Shown here: in pieces, positions 26,629 to 37,381 of the stretch
Position numbering within the stretch: position 1 is the first letter of the stretch
Layout: each line of letters begins with the position of its first letter
Source of the DNA: Sphingomonas sp. Leaf20
Lineage (GTDB): Bacteria; Pseudomonadota; Alphaproteobacteria; Sphingomonadales; Sphingomonadaceae
DNA length: 64,000 bases
Assembly (NCBI RefSeq): GCF_001421535.1
Contig: NZ_LMKN01000009.1
Span: 420,029 to 484,028, forward strand
Direction of reading: 5' to 3'
The notes under the pieces: generated by a model
Told to the model about the DNA's origin: nothing
The model's database searches: none
Seen by the model: only the letters and a program-made list of their open reading frames with translations
Position numbers and translations under genes: made by a program

Positions 26629-28023
26629 TTGAAGCATGATGTTCGACTGGCAACGCGTGGAAGCCGGGTAATCGGGGCAGTGGTCTTGGCGGCCCTGGCG
26701 GCTGGCGCCGTAGCGCAAACCGCGCCACCGGCGGCCAACTCGGGCCGCACCGTGTCCGATCAGAGCATACCGGACAATACCGGGCTCGACATTCCGGCTA
26801 ACCTCCAGATCTTCGGCAAGGTCGATCCAAACGTTCGAAAGCCGACGGCGATCGTCAACGATTCGGTCATCACCGGCACCGACGTCGACCAGCGTGTCGC
26901 GCTGATCGCGATGGCAAACGAAGGTGCGAAGCTGTCGCCCGAAGACCGCGACCGGCTGAAGCTCCAGGTCCTGCGCCAGCTGATCGACGAGACGCTGCAG
27001 CTTCAGGAAGCGAAGACGGCCGACATCACGATCTCGCCCGCCGAACTTACCCAGAGCTATGACGCGGTATCGAAGCGCTTCAACCGCACCCCCGTGGCGA
27101 TGACCGCCTATCTGCGCGAAACGGGGTCGTCGGATCGTTCGCTCAAGCGGCAGATCGAGGGTGAACTGGCTTGGCAGCGCTATCTGCGCAAGCGCGTGGA
27201 GCCGTTCGTCAATGTCGGCGACGAGGAGGTCAAGGGCATCATCGACCGCCTCGAGGCAGCCAAGGGCACCGACGAGTTCAACCTCAAGGAGATCTACCTT
27301 GCGGGCAATGCGACCAACGGCCAGCAGGTCTATGCCAACGCCCGCCAGCTGATCCAGGATATCCAGAAGGGCGGCAAGCCGTTCGATTATTATGCGACGC
27401 AGTTCTCGGAAGCGTCGACGCGTGCAGTCGGCGGTGACCTTGGCTGGGTGCGCGCCGCAACGCTGCCGCCGCAGCTCGCCGAGGCGGCACAGTCGATGCA
27501 GGTCGGTCAGGTCGCCGGGCCGATCGAAGTCTCGGGCGGCTATTCGATTCTCTATCTGACCGACAAGCGGCAGGTGCTCACGGCGGATCCGCGCGACGCA
27601 CGGCTCAGCCTCAAGCAGCTCACGCTGCGTTTTCCGGCGAACACGACGCAGGCACAGGCCGCGGTGCGCGCCGAGGCGTTCGCGCAGGCTACGAGGGATC
27701 TTCGGGGCTGCGGGACCGTCGAGAAGGTCGCTGCCGGGATCGGCGCCGACGTGGTCGACAATGACACCGTGCGTATCCGTGATCTCCCGCCGCAGCTGCA
27801 GGAAGTCATGCTGAAGCTTCAGGTCGGCGAGTCGAGTCCGCCATTCGGCTCCGCCGAACAGGGTGTCCGCGCGCTCGTGCTGTGTGGTCGCGACGATCCG
27901 CAATCGGGCGCGCTGCCAAGCTCGGCCCAGATCCAGGGTCAGCTCGAGCAGCAGCGCGTCAACCTGCGTGCGCAACAGAAGCTGCGCGATCTCCGTCGCG
28001 ACGCGGTGGTCGAATATCGCTGA
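26629..28023 (+). CDS. surA: Periplasmic peptidyl-prolyl isomerase/chaperone SurA
   Basis: A 464-residue periplasmic chaperone for outer-membrane proteins such as LptD, encoded just upstream. The signal peptide is residues about 1-30 (VVLAALAAGAVAQ). The chaperone N-domain follows (IVNDSVITGTDVDQRVALIA), then a parvulin-like domain (FNLKEIYLAGNATNGQQV to GGYSILYLTDKR) and a second, less clear one before the C-terminal helix. The start is a TTG at 26629: the frame is closed by a TGA at 26611, no ATG lies between, and the signal peptide needs the residues from this codon. pdxA follows after 7 bp. Confidence 0.92.
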   Translation: MKHDVRLATRGSRVIGAVVLAALAAGAVAQTAPPAANSGRTVSDQSIPDNTGLDIPANLQIFGKVDPNVRKPTAIVNDSVITGTDVDQRVALIAMANEGAKLSPEDRDRLKLQVLRQLIDETLQLQEAKTADITISPAELTQSYDAVSKRFNRTPVAMTAYLRETGSSDRSLKRQIEGELAWQRYLRKRVEPFVNVGDEEVKGIIDRLEAAKGTDEFNLKEIYLAGNATNGQQVYANARQLIQDIQKGGKPFDYYATQFSEASTRAVGGDLGWVRAATLPPQLAEAAQSMQVGQVAGPIEVSGGYSILYLTDKRQVLTADPRDARLSLKQLTLRFPANTTQAQAAVRAEAFAQATRDLRGCGTVEKVAAGIGADVVDNDTVRIRDLPPQLQEVMLKLQVGESSPPFGSAEQGVRALVLCGRDDPQSGALPSSAQIQGQLEQQRVNLRAQQKLRDLRRDAVVEYR

Positions 28024-28030
28024 TCGAACG

Positions 28031-29038
28031 ATGAGCATGCGCAATCCCTTGGCGGTATCGATGGGCGACCCGGCCGGAATCGGACCTGAGATCATCGCCA
28101 AGGCGTGGGCTAAGCGTGAAGCCCATGATCTGCCGCCGTTCGTGGCGATCGGTGACGCCCGAGCGATCGAGCGGGTGTGGAACGGTCCGCTCGTCCGCGT
28201 TACAAGCCTCGACGAAGGCAGCGCTGCCTTTGCGACGGGCGTTCCCGTGCTGAGCGTCGAGGACGCGGGCGATGTCGTGCCGGGCGTGCCGGACACCGAT
28301 GGGGCCCGATGCGCGCTCCATTCGCTCGAACTCGCCGTAGGACTCGTCCGGACCGGCGCAGCCCGCGCGCTGGTGACCGGGCCAGTGTCGAAGGCGCGTC
28401 TCTATGCGATCGGTTTCAGCCATCCGGGTCAGACCGAATTCGTCGCCGAACGGTTTGGCATTGCCGGTGAGAATGCCGTGATGATGCTCGCCGGTCCGTC
28501 GCTTCGGGTCGTACCCATCACCACGCACGTCCCCCTCAACGCGGTCTCGTCCATGTTGACCATCGATCTCATCCTCGCGCGCGCGCGTGCAACCGCGCGG
28601 GGGCTGACCCGCAATTTCGGTATCGAAGCCCCTCGGCTGGCGTTTGCAGGGTTCAATCCGCACGCCGGCGAACAGGGCGCGCTGGGTCGCGAGGAGATCG
28701 ACGTCATCGAACCGGCCATCGCGATCCTCCAGGCCGAGGGCATCGATGCGACGGGTCCTTTTGCGGCAGATACGTTGTTCCATCCGCGTGCCCGTGCGAC
28801 CTATGATGCGGCGCTCTGCTGTTACCATGACCAGGCGCTGGTTCCGCTCAAGACCATCCATTTCGATGAGGGTGTGAACATCACGCTCGGCCTCCCGATC
28901 GTCCGGACCTCGCCCGATCACGGCACCGCTTTTTCCATCGCGGGCAAGGATATGGCCGAGCCCGGTGCGATGATCGCTGCGATTGCAATGGCCGGCCAGG
29001 CGGCGGACCGTCGTGCACGGTCCGCGCTCGCGCAATGA
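28031..29038 (+). CDS. pdxA: 4-hydroxythreonine-4-phosphate dehydrogenase
   Basis: A 335-residue NAD-dependent enzyme of pyridoxal-phosphate synthesis. It begins with [16 protein letters not shown], the family's N-terminal motif. Divalent-metal ligands appear as His in [11 protein letters not shown], and His in [33 protein letters not shown] is also typical. The ATG at 28031 is used (28037 is possible). It overlaps rsmA by ATGA and follows surA by 7 bp, completing the lptD-surA-pdxA-rsmA block. Confidence 0.96.
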   Translation: MSMRNPLAVSMGDPAGIGPEIIAKAWAKREAHDLPPFVAIGDARAIERVWNGPLVRVTSLDEGSAAFATGVPVLSVEDAGDVVPGVPDTDGARCALHSLELAVGLVRTGAARALVTGPVSKARLYAIGFSHPGQTEFVAERFGIAGENAVMMLAGPSLRVVPITTHVPLNAVSSMLTIDLILARARATARGLTRNFGIEAPRLAFAGFNPHAGEQGALGREEIDVIEPAIAILQAEGIDATGPFAADTLFHPRARATYDAALCCYHDQALVPLKTIHFDEGVNITLGLPIVRTSPDHGTAFSIAGKDMAEPGAMIAAIAMAGQAADRRARSALAQ

Positions 29039-29883
29039 TCCAACCGACAATGCCGTTGCCGCCGCTCCGCGAAGTCATCGCGCGGCACGGCCTGAACGCA
29101 AGCAAGGCGCTTGGTCAGAACTTCCTGTTCGACGGGCAGCTGCTCGCGCGGATCGCCGCGGTTCCGGGGGATCTCCACGACAGGGAAGTTCTCGAGATCG
29201 GACCGGGCCCGGGTGGCCTCACGCGTGCGCTGCTCGCCGCAGGCGCGCGGGTTACCGCGATCGAACGCGACCATCGCTGCATCCCGGCGCTCGGCGAACT
29301 CGGCGATGCGTTCCCGGGGCGCCTGCGCGTGCTCGAAGGCGACGCACTGGCGATCGACGCCCCGTCGCTCTTCGAAGGCGCACCGCATATCGTCTCGAAC
29401 CTGCCGTACAATGTTGGCACGGCGTTGCTCGTCGGGTGGCTATCGACGGATTGGATGCCGTGGTGGCAATCGCTGACGCTGATGTTCCAGAGGGAAGTCG
29501 CCGAGCGTATCGTCGCGACAACCGACAGCGACCATTACGGCAGGCTCGCCGTACTCGCGCAGTGGCGAAGCACCGCGCGTATTGCGATGCCCGTCCATCG
29601 CTCCGCCTTCACGCCGCCGCCGAAGGTCATGTCGGCGGTCGTTCATATCACCCCATCGCCCGCGCCGCAGGATGTCGATTTCAGCCTGCTAGAGCGGCTT
29701 ACCGGCGCGGCGTTCGGGCAGCGGCGCAAGATGCTCCGGCAAAGCCTGAAGTCGGTACCGGGCGCGCTCGATGCGCTCGAACGGATCGGTATCGACGGAA
29801 CGCGCCGCGCCGAGACACTCGCGGTGGTCGACTTCGTCGCGCTGGCCCGCGAGGCAGAATCAGCGGTCAGCGCCTCCCGCTGA
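29035..29883 (+). CDS. rsmA: 16S rRNA (adenine(1518/1519)-N6)-dimethyltransferase (KsgA)
   Basis: A 282-residue SAM-dependent enzyme that dimethylates two adjacent adenines in helix 45 of 16S rRNA late in 30S assembly. Visible motifs are [17 protein letters not shown], the SAM loop [19 protein letters not shown], and the catalytic [11 protein letters not shown], followed by the Lys/Arg-rich [12 protein letters not shown]. Coupled to pdxA by ATGA. It ends four bases before a convergent gene, so the two transcripts must overlap or terminate in each other's coding sequence. Confidence 0.97.
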   Translation: MIQPTMPLPPLREVIARHGLNASKALGQNFLFDGQLLARIAAVPGDLHDREVLEIGPGPGGLTRALLAAGARVTAIERDHRCIPALGELGDAFPGRLRVLEGDALAIDAPSLFEGAPHIVSNLPYNVGTALLVGWLSTDWMPWWQSLTLMFQREVAERIVATTDSDHYGRLAVLAQWRSTARIAMPVHRSAFTPPPKVMSAVVHITPSPAPQDVDFSLLERLTGAAFGQRRKMLRQSLKSVPGALDALERIGIDGTRRAETLAVVDFVALAREAESAVSASR

Positions 29884-29887
29884 TCGG

Positions 29888-30388
29888 TCAGTCCTTGGCC
29901 GGCGCCGGCTTGGGAGCGACCTGCGCCGTCGTGATCGGCGGCCCCTTGGCGATCGTCGCGGCAAGCTGGCTTGCCTCGGGGCATGCGCCCTTGCAGATCG
30001 TCCTGATCTTGGCGAGGTTGTCGCGCGCACGAACGACCGCACCCTTCATGACCAAGGCGGTGCCCTGTCCGTTGAGCGCGACGACGTCGTTCGGCTCGAG
30101 CAGCAACGCCTCGCGGTAGAGACGGATCGCCTTTCCGGGAAGGTCGCGTGCCTCTGCGACCTTTGCCAGCTCGATGAACGCCGCACGATTGCGCGGATCG
30201 ACCGCAACCGCTGTTTCCAGCATGTCGGTCGCACCGTCCAGATTGCCGGCCGCCTTCAGGCTGCGGCCCTGCGCCAGCAGCTGCATCGACCGGGGGTCGA
30301 TCTGGTTGTCCGGGCGCTGCCCGCTGAGCGAGGTCGACACCGACACCACCGTTAGCGCGGCAGCAAAGGCAACGGTCGAAAAACGCAT
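29888..30388 (-). CDS. Exported TPR-repeat protein
   Basis: A 166-residue protein with an N-terminal signal peptide ([20 protein letters not shown]) and at least two tetratricopeptide-like units between residues about 40 and 115 ([20 protein letters not shown]..., [20 protein letters not shown]). The end is low-complexity Ala/Pro/Lys. It contains two Cys near the end (ICKGACPEA). Such proteins usually act as interaction scaffolds in the periplasm; no partner can be named. Start chosen at the ATG beginning the signal peptide. It lies 49 bp downstream of the RsmB-type gene. Confidence 0.82.
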   Translation of the reverse strand: MRFSTVAFAAALTVVSVSTSLSGQRPDNQIDPRSMQLLAQGRSLKAAGNLDGATDMLETAVAVDPRNRAAFIELAKVAEARDLPGKAIRLYREALLLEPNDVVALNGQGTALVMKGAVVRARDNLAKIRTICKGACPEASQLAATIAKGPPITTAQVAPKPAPAKD

Positions 30389-30420
30389 CAGGGTCTCCAG
30401 GCGGCGCACAGCGACATTGG

Positions 30421-30446
30421 CTAGCATTGCTAGGCGGCTAGCATGC
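30421..30446. other. Cluster of three CTAG sites
   Basis: CTAG occurs at 30421, 30430 and 30438, with GCTAGCAT repeated at both ends and a GCTAGG between. CTAG is rare in GC-rich proteobacterial DNA. The cluster spans the stop codon of the RsmB-type gene and the gap upstream of the TPR gene, so a regulatory or mRNA-processing role is possible, but chance cannot be excluded. Confidence 0.3.
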
Positions 30447-31625
30447 GCGGATAAGCCGCGCGACAAAAAAGCCATCCGTCCCGTCTCGGCCGGGCTCGAG
30501 GCGGATACCGTGACCATGCTCCGCACCGGCGGGCAAGGTAAAGCGATCGACCTGCCAACCCGGCTGCGCGTTCAGGAACCAGCTGACCTGATCCGTGCCC
30601 TCCGCGTCCAGCAGCGAGCAGACAATATAGACGAGCGCGCCGCCCGGCTTGACCAGCGAGGATGCCGCCGAGAGAACCTGCTGCTGCGTCGATTGCAACC
30701 GCGACAGGCGGTCGGGGGTGAGCCGCCACCGGGCCTCCGGGTTGCGCCGCCACGTCCCGGTCCCCGAGCAGGGGGCGTCGACAAGCACGCCATCGGCCTG
30801 CCCGCTCCATTCGACCAGCGCATCCCGCTCGCGGCCGGGATTGAGCAGCATCGTGTCGATGATCGTCGCGCCCGCGCGGGTTGCGCGGGGGGCGAGCCTC
30901 GCCAACCGGTTGCGGTCGGTATCGCATGCCAGGATCACACCCTGATCGGCCATCGCCGCTGCCAGCGCGAGCGTCTTGCCGCCTGCCCCGGCGCAGAAGT
31001 CGACGATCCGCTGGCCAGGTTTTGCCTGCATCGCAAGACCGACGATCTGACTGCCTTCGTCCTGAACCTCGAGAGCGCCTCCGTTGAACAACGGGAGCAA
31101 CTCGACATTGGTACCCAGCGGAAGCCGGATGCCATCCGGCGCCTTATCGGTCGCCTCCGCCTCGGGCAGCGCCGCCAGAACGGCTGCGCGGTCGGTTATA
31201 AGCCGGTTTACGCGAAGATCGAGCGTCGCGCGGCCGGCCAGGTCGGTCAGCGCGGCGCCATCAAGCCCTGACGCGCGCAACGCCTTGGTCAGCCATTGCG
31301 GGGCGACACCCGCTCGTGCCCGCGGCTCATCCTTTGCGATCGACGCCGGCGCATGCGTCGAGCCATCGAAGGTTTCCGCAACGGCGGGATCGGCATCGGC
31401 GACGAGCAGCATGGCGGACCGCCCGTCCTCGGGGCGATCGCCGGCCTTGCGGATGGCGGAATAGACGAGCTCGCGAACGGCCCGACGATCCTTCGACCCG
31501 GCATAGCGCCTGGTCGCGAAATACCGCGCGATCAGCGTGTCGGCGGCAGCGCCGCCTTCGCGCGCAGCGACGATGATCTGATCGAGCAGTTCGATCGCAG
31601 CCTGCGTTCGCGCCGGGGGGGTCAT
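30438..31625 (-). CDS. RsmB/NOP-family RNA (cytosine-5)-methyltransferase
   Basis: A 395-residue protein: an N-terminal NusB-like helical region (about 1-130, [18 protein letters not shown]) and a C-terminal SAM-dependent domain. The SAM site reads [18 protein letters not shown]; the catalytic Cys segments are [15 protein letters not shown] and [12 protein letters not shown]. It methylates C5 of a cytosine in rRNA, probably 16S C967 as RsmB, but assignment to RsmB rather than another NOP enzyme is not certain. It follows guaB by 117 bp with a strong palindrome in the gap. Confidence 0.9.
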   Translation of the reverse strand: MTPPARTQAAIELLDQIIVAAREGGAAADTLIARYFATRRYAGSKDRRAVRELVYSAIRKAGDRPEDGRSAMLLVADADPAVAETFDGSTHAPASIAKDEPRARAGVAPQWLTKALRASGLDGAALTDLAGRATLDLRVNRLITDRAAVLAALPEAEATDKAPDGIRLPLGTNVELLPLFNGGALEVQDEGSQIVGLAMQAKPGQRIVDFCAGAGGKTLALAAAMADQGVILACDTDRNRLARLAPRATRAGATIIDTMLLNPGRERDALVEWSGQADGVLVDAPCSGTGTWRRNPEARWRLTPDRLSRLQSTQQQVLSAASSLVKPGGALVYIVCSLLDAEGTDQVSWFLNAQPGWQVDRFTLPAGAEHGHGIRLEPGRDGTDGFFVARLIRAC

Positions 31626-31699
31626 GCTGCTGACTCCTCAACAAGGAGGGATATCAGCGGCGATCGGTACAACAAGCTCATCATCATGCCCCCCCCTAG

Positions 31700-31721
31700 C
31701 CCCTCCCGGCGCCGGGAGGGG
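31700..31721. terminator. 22-bp perfect palindrome after guaB
   Basis: CCCCTCCCGGC followed directly by its reverse complement, a perfect 11-bp arm with no loop in the written form (a tetraloop would form from the central GGCGCC). It is 21 bp after the guaB stop on the minus strand. The T-rich side (AATATTTT) lies on the plus strand, where no gene ends, so a classical terminator for guaB would lack the U-tract. It may be a terminator hairpin or a REP-like repeat. Confidence 0.5.
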
Positions 31722-31742
31722 AATATTTTCGGGGGGCAGCGC

Positions 31743-33260
<1,518 letters not shown>

Positions 33261-33319
33261 CTAGGCCTCTCGTCGGTCGACGTGCTATAGCGAAGCGATA
33301 CACGGATGGGGGAGTTACC

Positions 33320-34306
33320 ATGGGTCTTGTGATAGCCGCGCTCGCAGTGGCGCTGGTGCTTTTCTACCTGATGACCAGCATCAAGATCGTCCGTCAGGGA
33401 TATCAGTACACGATCGAGCATTTCGGACGCTTCACCGCGGTCGCCCGGCCCGGCTTCAACTTCTACCCCGCGTTCTTTTACCGTGTTGGCCGCAAGGTCA
33501 ACATGATGGAACAGGTCATCGACATCCCCGGTCAGGAGATCATCACAAAGGACAATGCGATGATCTCGACGGATGGCGTCGTGTTCTTCCAGGTGCTCGA
33601 CTCCGCAAAGGCGGCGTACGAGGTGTCGGATCTGTACCAGGCGCTTCTTCAGCTCACGACGACCAATCTCCGGACGGTGATGGGGTCGATGGACCTCGAC
33701 GAGACCCTGTCGAAGCGCGACGAGATCAATGCGCGCCTGCTCAGCGTCGTCGACCACGCGACGACCCCCTGGGGCGTCAAGATCACGCGCGTCGAGATCA
33801 AGGACATCCGACCGCCGGCCGACATCGTCAACGCCATGGGCCGGCAGATGAAGGCCGAACGAGAGAAGCGCGCCAACATCCTCGACGCCGAGGGCTCACG
33901 CGCTTCCGAAATCCTTCGTGCCGAGGGGCAGAAACAGGCGCGAATCCTCGAATCCGAAGGGCGCAAGGAATCGGCGTTTCGCGATGCGGAAGCACGCGAG
34001 CGCGCCGCCGAAGCCGAAGCCGCTGCCACCCGCGCCGTCTCGCACGCGATCGAGGAAGGCGGGGCGCAGGCGATCAACTATTTCATCGCGCAGAAATATG
34101 TCGAGGCCATCGGCAAGTTCGCAACATCGCCAAACGCCAAGACGATATTGTTCCCCGTCGAAGCGACGCAGCTGATGGGCACGCTGGGTGGGATCGGCGA
34201 ACTCGCCAAGGACGCGCTGCGCGAAACGGTCAGTCCACCCCCAGCCAAACCGGCGCCGCGTGGTCCGTTTGAACTGTCGTCCTCAACCGAACCGCCCACG
34301 ACCTGA
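33320..34306 (+). CDS. SPFH/band-7 membrane protein (paraslipin/QmcA-like)
   Basis: A 328-residue protein: one N-terminal membrane helix (about 4-24), then the SPFH domain (about 25-185, starting IVRQGYQYTIEHFGRFTAV), then a long Ala/Glu/Arg-rich coiled coil (about 185-260, AEREKRANILDAEGSRASEI) and a Pro-rich tail. Such proteins form ring- or cage-shaped oligomers in membrane microdomains and are usually paired with an NfeD protein, as here (TGATG overlap). GGGGGAG stands 5 bases before the ATG. The precise role is unknown in sphingomonads; membrane protein quality control with FtsH is one proposal for the family. Confidence 0.92.
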   Translation: MGLVIAALAVALVLFYLMTSIKIVRQGYQYTIEHFGRFTAVARPGFNFYPAFFYRVGRKVNMMEQVIDIPGQEIITKDNAMISTDGVVFFQVLDSAKAAYEVSDLYQALLQLTTTNLRTVMGSMDLDETLSKRDEINARLLSVVDHATTPWGVKITRVEIKDIRPPADIVNAMGRQMKAEREKRANILDAEGSRASEILRAEGQKQARILESEGRKESAFRDAEARERAAEAEAAATRAVSHAIEEGGAQAINYFIAQKYVEAIGKFATSPNAKTILFPVEATQLMGTLGGIGELAKDALRETVSPPPAKPAPRGPFELSSSTEPPTT

Positions 34307-34743
34307 TGGGAATGATCGGTGCGGCTGGCGCGTGGCTGATTGCCGCGCTTGTGCTAGGGATCGCGGAGCTTGCCGCGCCCGGGATATTCCTCGTGTTCCT
34401 GGCAATCGCCGCAGCTGTGACCGGGGTTGCCCTTCTCGCGCTTCCGGAGTTGCCGATCGCCGTCCAGTTGGCGTCGTTCGCGGTCTGGAGCACCGCGACG
34501 GTCCTGATCGGCCGGCGCTGGTACCGCGACTATCCCGTCGCCGGTGCCGACCCGATGCTAAACGACCGGTCCGCCAGGATGGTAGGGCAGATCGTGATCG
34601 TCGAAACGGCGATCGTGGATGGACGCGGGCGGGTGTTGGTCGGCGATGGAAGCTGGCCGGCACGCGGGGACGACGCCGCGGCTGGGACACGTGTTCGGAT
34701 TACGCGCGTCGCTGACGGCGTGGCGGACGTGACGCCGGTCTGA
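34306..34743 (+). CDS. NfeD-like membrane protein, short form
   Basis: A 145-residue protein with two to three helices in the first 75 residues (AWLIAALVLGIAELAAPGIF, FLAIAAAVTGVALLALPELP) and a C-terminal OB-fold typical of NfeD (MVGQIVIVETAIVDGRGRVLV ... TRVRITRVADGVADVTPV). It lacks the N-terminal ClpP-like protease of long NfeD proteins. It forms a one-base-overlapping pair with the SPFH gene and presumably caps or recruits its assembly. Confidence 0.92.
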   Translation: MGMIGAAGAWLIAALVLGIAELAAPGIFLVFLAIAAAVTGVALLALPELPIAVQLASFAVWSTATVLIGRRWYRDYPVAGADPMLNDRSARMVGQIVIVETAIVDGRGRVLVGDGSWPARGDDAAAGTRVRITRVADGVADVTPV

Positions 34744-34825
34744 CCCGACGCATACCCGTGGCGGGCGTGCAATATGAAGCACCCCCGCCCCGAAGCAGAC
34801 GACCGGTCAGGACAGATCCTACGCG

Positions 34826-36436
34826 TTATACCGCTTCGCGAGTCTTGGGGGCGGCCTGCCGGACGCCCTCATCGACATGATCGGCGAACTGAGCGAAGTT
34901 CTCGACGAACAGGTCGACGAGTTTTGCCGCCGTCGCGTCGTAGGCATCCTTGTCCGCCCAGGTGGCGCGCGGGTCGAGGATCGCGTCGTCGACGCCCGGA
35001 ACGCTGACCGGCACCTTGAACCCGAAGTTCGGATCGGTCCGGAACGTCGCGTCGTTCAGGCTACCGTCGAGCGCCGCGTTGAGCAATGCCCGCGTGGCCT
35101 TGATCGGCATCCGGTTGCCGACGCCATATTTGCCACCCGTCCAGCCGGTGTTGACCAGCCAGCAGTCGACGCCACCCTTTGCGATCCGCTCCTTGAGCAA
35201 ATTGCCGTACACCGAAGGGTGGCGGGGCATGAACGGCGCGCCAAAGCACGTCGAGAATGTCGCATCGGGCTCGGTCACGCCGATCTCGGTTCCTGCCACG
35301 CGAGCCGTGTAGCCCGACAGGAAATGGTACATCGCTTGATCGGGCGTCAGCTTCGCGATTGGGGGCAGAACGCCGTAGGCGTCCGCGGTCAGCATCACGA
35401 TGTTGCGCGGAACCGGGCCCATATTCTCATCCGACGCATTCGGGATGAAGTCGATCGGATAGGCACCGCGACTGTTTTCCGCGAGCGTGTGGTCGTCGAG
35501 ATCGAGCAGGCGCGTCGTCGGGTCCATCACGACGTTCTCGAGCACGGTGCCGAACCGCTTCGTGGTCGCGAAGATCTCGGGCTCGGCATCCGCGGAGAGA
35601 CGGATCATCTTCGCATAGCAGCCACCCTCGAAATTGAAGACGGCGGTATCCGACCAGCCATGCTCGTCATCGCCGATGAGGGTACGGCTCGCGTCGGCGG
35701 ACAACGTCGTCTTGCCGGTACCCGACAGGCCGAAGAACACGGCGGTATCGCCATTCGGTCCCATGTTGGCCGAACAGTGCATCGGCATGACGCCGGTCGG
35801 CGGCAGCAGATAATTGAGCAGTCCGAACACCGACTTCTTCATCTCGCCGGCATATTTGGTGCCGCCGATCAGGATGAGCTTGTCGGTGAAGTTGACCGCG
35901 ATCACGGTCTCGCTGCGGCAACCATGACGGGCCGGATCGGCGCGGAAGCTCGGCAGATCGACGATCGTATAATCGGCGACGAAGCCCTTGAGCGCGGCCT
36001 CTTCGGGGCGGACCAGCATCGTCCTGATGAAGAGGTTATGCCAAGCAAGCTCGGTGATCACGCGGACCTGGACGCGATGATCCGTCTGCGACCCACCGTA
36101 CAGATCCTGGACGAACAGCTCCTTGCGATCGGCGAGCGCTTTGAAGAAGTCGGCCTTGAGCGCCTCGAAATGCGCCGGCTCCATCGCCTTGTTGCTCTTG
36201 CCCCACCACACGGTGCTTTCCGTCTCGGCATCGCGGACGATGAACTTGTCCTGCGCCGAGCGCCCCGTATGGGCACCCGTCGTCACCACGAGCGGTCCAT
36301 CGGCGGACAATGTGCCCTCGCCACGCTCGAGCGCGGCCTCGACGAGCTGGGCGGTAACGAGGTTCCAGTGCAGCTTCGCCGGGGTCTCGATCCCCTGTTC
36401 TGCCAGCCCGCCATCGGGAATGCGCAAATCCGCCAC
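34826..36436 (-). CDS. pckA: Phosphoenolpyruvate carboxykinase (ATP)
   Basis: A 536-residue gluconeogenic enzyme converting oxaloacetate and ATP to PEP. Motifs are [16 protein letters not shown], the PEPCK-specific [12 protein letters not shown]-loop [13 protein letters not shown] (residues about 236-248) and [10 protein letters not shown]. The start is a GTG at 36436, chosen because a strong GGAGAG lies 5 bases before it and the protein then begins [16 protein letters not shown], matching the family; an ATG at 36463 would add nine odd residues. Divergent to chvI, the conserved alphaproteobacterial arrangement. ChvG/ChvI control pckA in rhizobia, so regulation by the neighbouring two-component system is plausible. 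Confidence 0.96.
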   Translation of the reverse strand: MADLRIPDGGLAEQGIETPAKLHWNLVTAQLVEAALERGEGTLSADGPLVVTTGAHTGRSAQDKFIVRDAETESTVWWGKSNKAMEPAHFEALKADFFKALADRKELFVQDLYGGSQTDHRVQVRVITELAWHNLFIRTMLVRPEEAALKGFVADYTIVDLPSFRADPARHGCRSETVIAVNFTDKLILIGGTKYAGEMKKSVFGLLNYLLPPTGVMPMHCSANMGPNGDTAVFFGLSGTGKTTLSADASRTLIGDDEHGWSDTAVFNFEGGCYAKMIRLSADAEPEIFATTKRFGTVLENVVMDPTTRLLDLDDHTLAENSRGAYPIDFIPNASDENMGPVPRNIVMLTADAYGVLPPIAKLTPDQAMYHFLSGYTARVAGTEIGVTEPDATFSTCFGAPFMPRHPSVYGNLLKERIAKGGVDCWLVNTGWTGGKYGVGNRMPIKATRALLNAALDGSLNDATFRTDPNFGFKVPVSVPGVDDAILDPRATWADKDAYDATAAKLVDLFVENFAQFADHVDEGVRQAAPKTREAV

Positions 36437-36460
36437 GTCAACTCTCCATAAACTCTGCCG

Positions 36461-36470
36461 CATACGTATG
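36461..36470. promoter_or_regulatory. CATACGTATG palindrome upstream of pckA
   Basis: A perfect 10-bp palindrome, AT-richer than its surroundings and extended by a further GTATG-type repeat, 24 bp upstream of the pckA GTG. It lies downstream of the candidate -10 box, so a repressor site is conceivable. Short palindromes occur by chance. Confidence 0.2.
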
Positions 36471-36486
36471 TATGTGATTGAAAGTC

Positions 36487-36515
36487 GATGTATCCGGCGC
36501 CCCGGCACGGGTCAA
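36487..36515 (-). promoter_or_regulatory. Candidate sigma-70-type promoter of pckA
   Basis: On the minus strand, TTGACC (5 of 6 to the -35 consensus), 17 bases, then TACATC as a weak -10 (3 of 6), placed about 50 bp before the pckA start. No comparably good match was seen for chvI on the plus strand in the same 236-bp gap. Confidence 0.35.
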
Positions 36516-36672
36516 ACGGGGTAACCTACAATCTTACCATCGTCAGACATTTCATGACCCATATTGGCTCAAACGCGCGATGTTGTTGAGTGGCGCCCGA
36601 CTTTGGCTTAGTCCGGTCCGCACGTGATGGATGCATGACGGATGCGAACGGCGATCGAATGACAGTTTTCCC

Positions 36673-37380
36673 ATGACCGCGACGATCGCGTTGGTCGATG
36701 ACGACCGGAACATCCTGACCTCGGTGTCGATCGCGCTGCAGACCGAGGGGTTCACGACGCGTATCTATTCCGACGGGGAAACGGCGCTGAAGGCGCTGAC
36801 CGACAACCCGCCGGATCTCGCGATCTTCGATATCAAGATGCCGCGAATGGATGGGCTCGAGCTGCTCCGTCGGCTCCGCGAGAAGAGCCAGATCCCCGTC
36901 ATCTTCCTGACCAGCAAGGACGACGAGCTCGACGAGGCGCTGGGCCTCGCGATGGGTGCCGACGACTATATCGCCAAGCCCTTTTCGCAACGCCTGCTGA
37001 TCGCGCGTATCCGTGCGATCCTGCGGCGCACCGAACTGACGCAGTCCCCGGGATCGGAAACCGAAGCGGAGACGGCGGGCCCGCTCGATCGTGGTCGTCT
37101 GAACATGGATCCGGCGCGTCACCGGACGATGTGGAACGGGCTTCCCGTTACGCTCACCGTGACCGAGTTCATGATCCTCGAAACACTCGCGCAGCGGCCG
37201 GGGATCGTGAAGACACGCAACCAGCTGATGGATGCCGCCTATCAGGACGACATCTACGTCGATGACCGGACAATCGACAGCCATATCAAACGCCTTCGCC
37301 GCAAGTTCCGACAGGTCGACCCGGAATTCGATGCGATCGAGACGCTCTATGGCGCCGGATACAGATTTTCAGACGATTAG
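36673..37380 (+). CDS. chvI: ChvI-type response regulator
   Basis: A 235-residue OmpR/PhoB-class regulator. The receiver (about 1-120) starts [20 protein letters not shown] with acceptor Asp53 ([11 protein letters not shown]), Thr in IFLTSKDDE and Lys in YIAKPFS; the C-terminal winged helix ends with [18 protein letters not shown] and TLYGAGYRF. The sequence and the position next to pckA and before chvG, hprK and PTS genes identify it as ChvI, the acid/envelope-stress regulator of alphaproteobacteria. The ATG at 36673 begins the receiver; no strong Shine-Dalgarno sequence. chvG starts one base after its stop. Confidence 0.94.
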   Translation: MTATIALVDDDRNILTSVSIALQTEGFTTRIYSDGETALKALTDNPPDLAIFDIKMPRMDGLELLRRLREKSQIPVIFLTSKDDELDEALGLAMGADDYIAKPFSQRLLIARIRAILRRTELTQSPGSETEAETAGPLDRGRLNMDPARHRTMWNGLPVTLTVTEFMILETLAQRPGIVKTRNQLMDAAYQDDIYVDDRTIDSHIKRLRRKFRQVDPEFDAIETLYGAGYRFSDD

Positions 37381-37381
37381 C

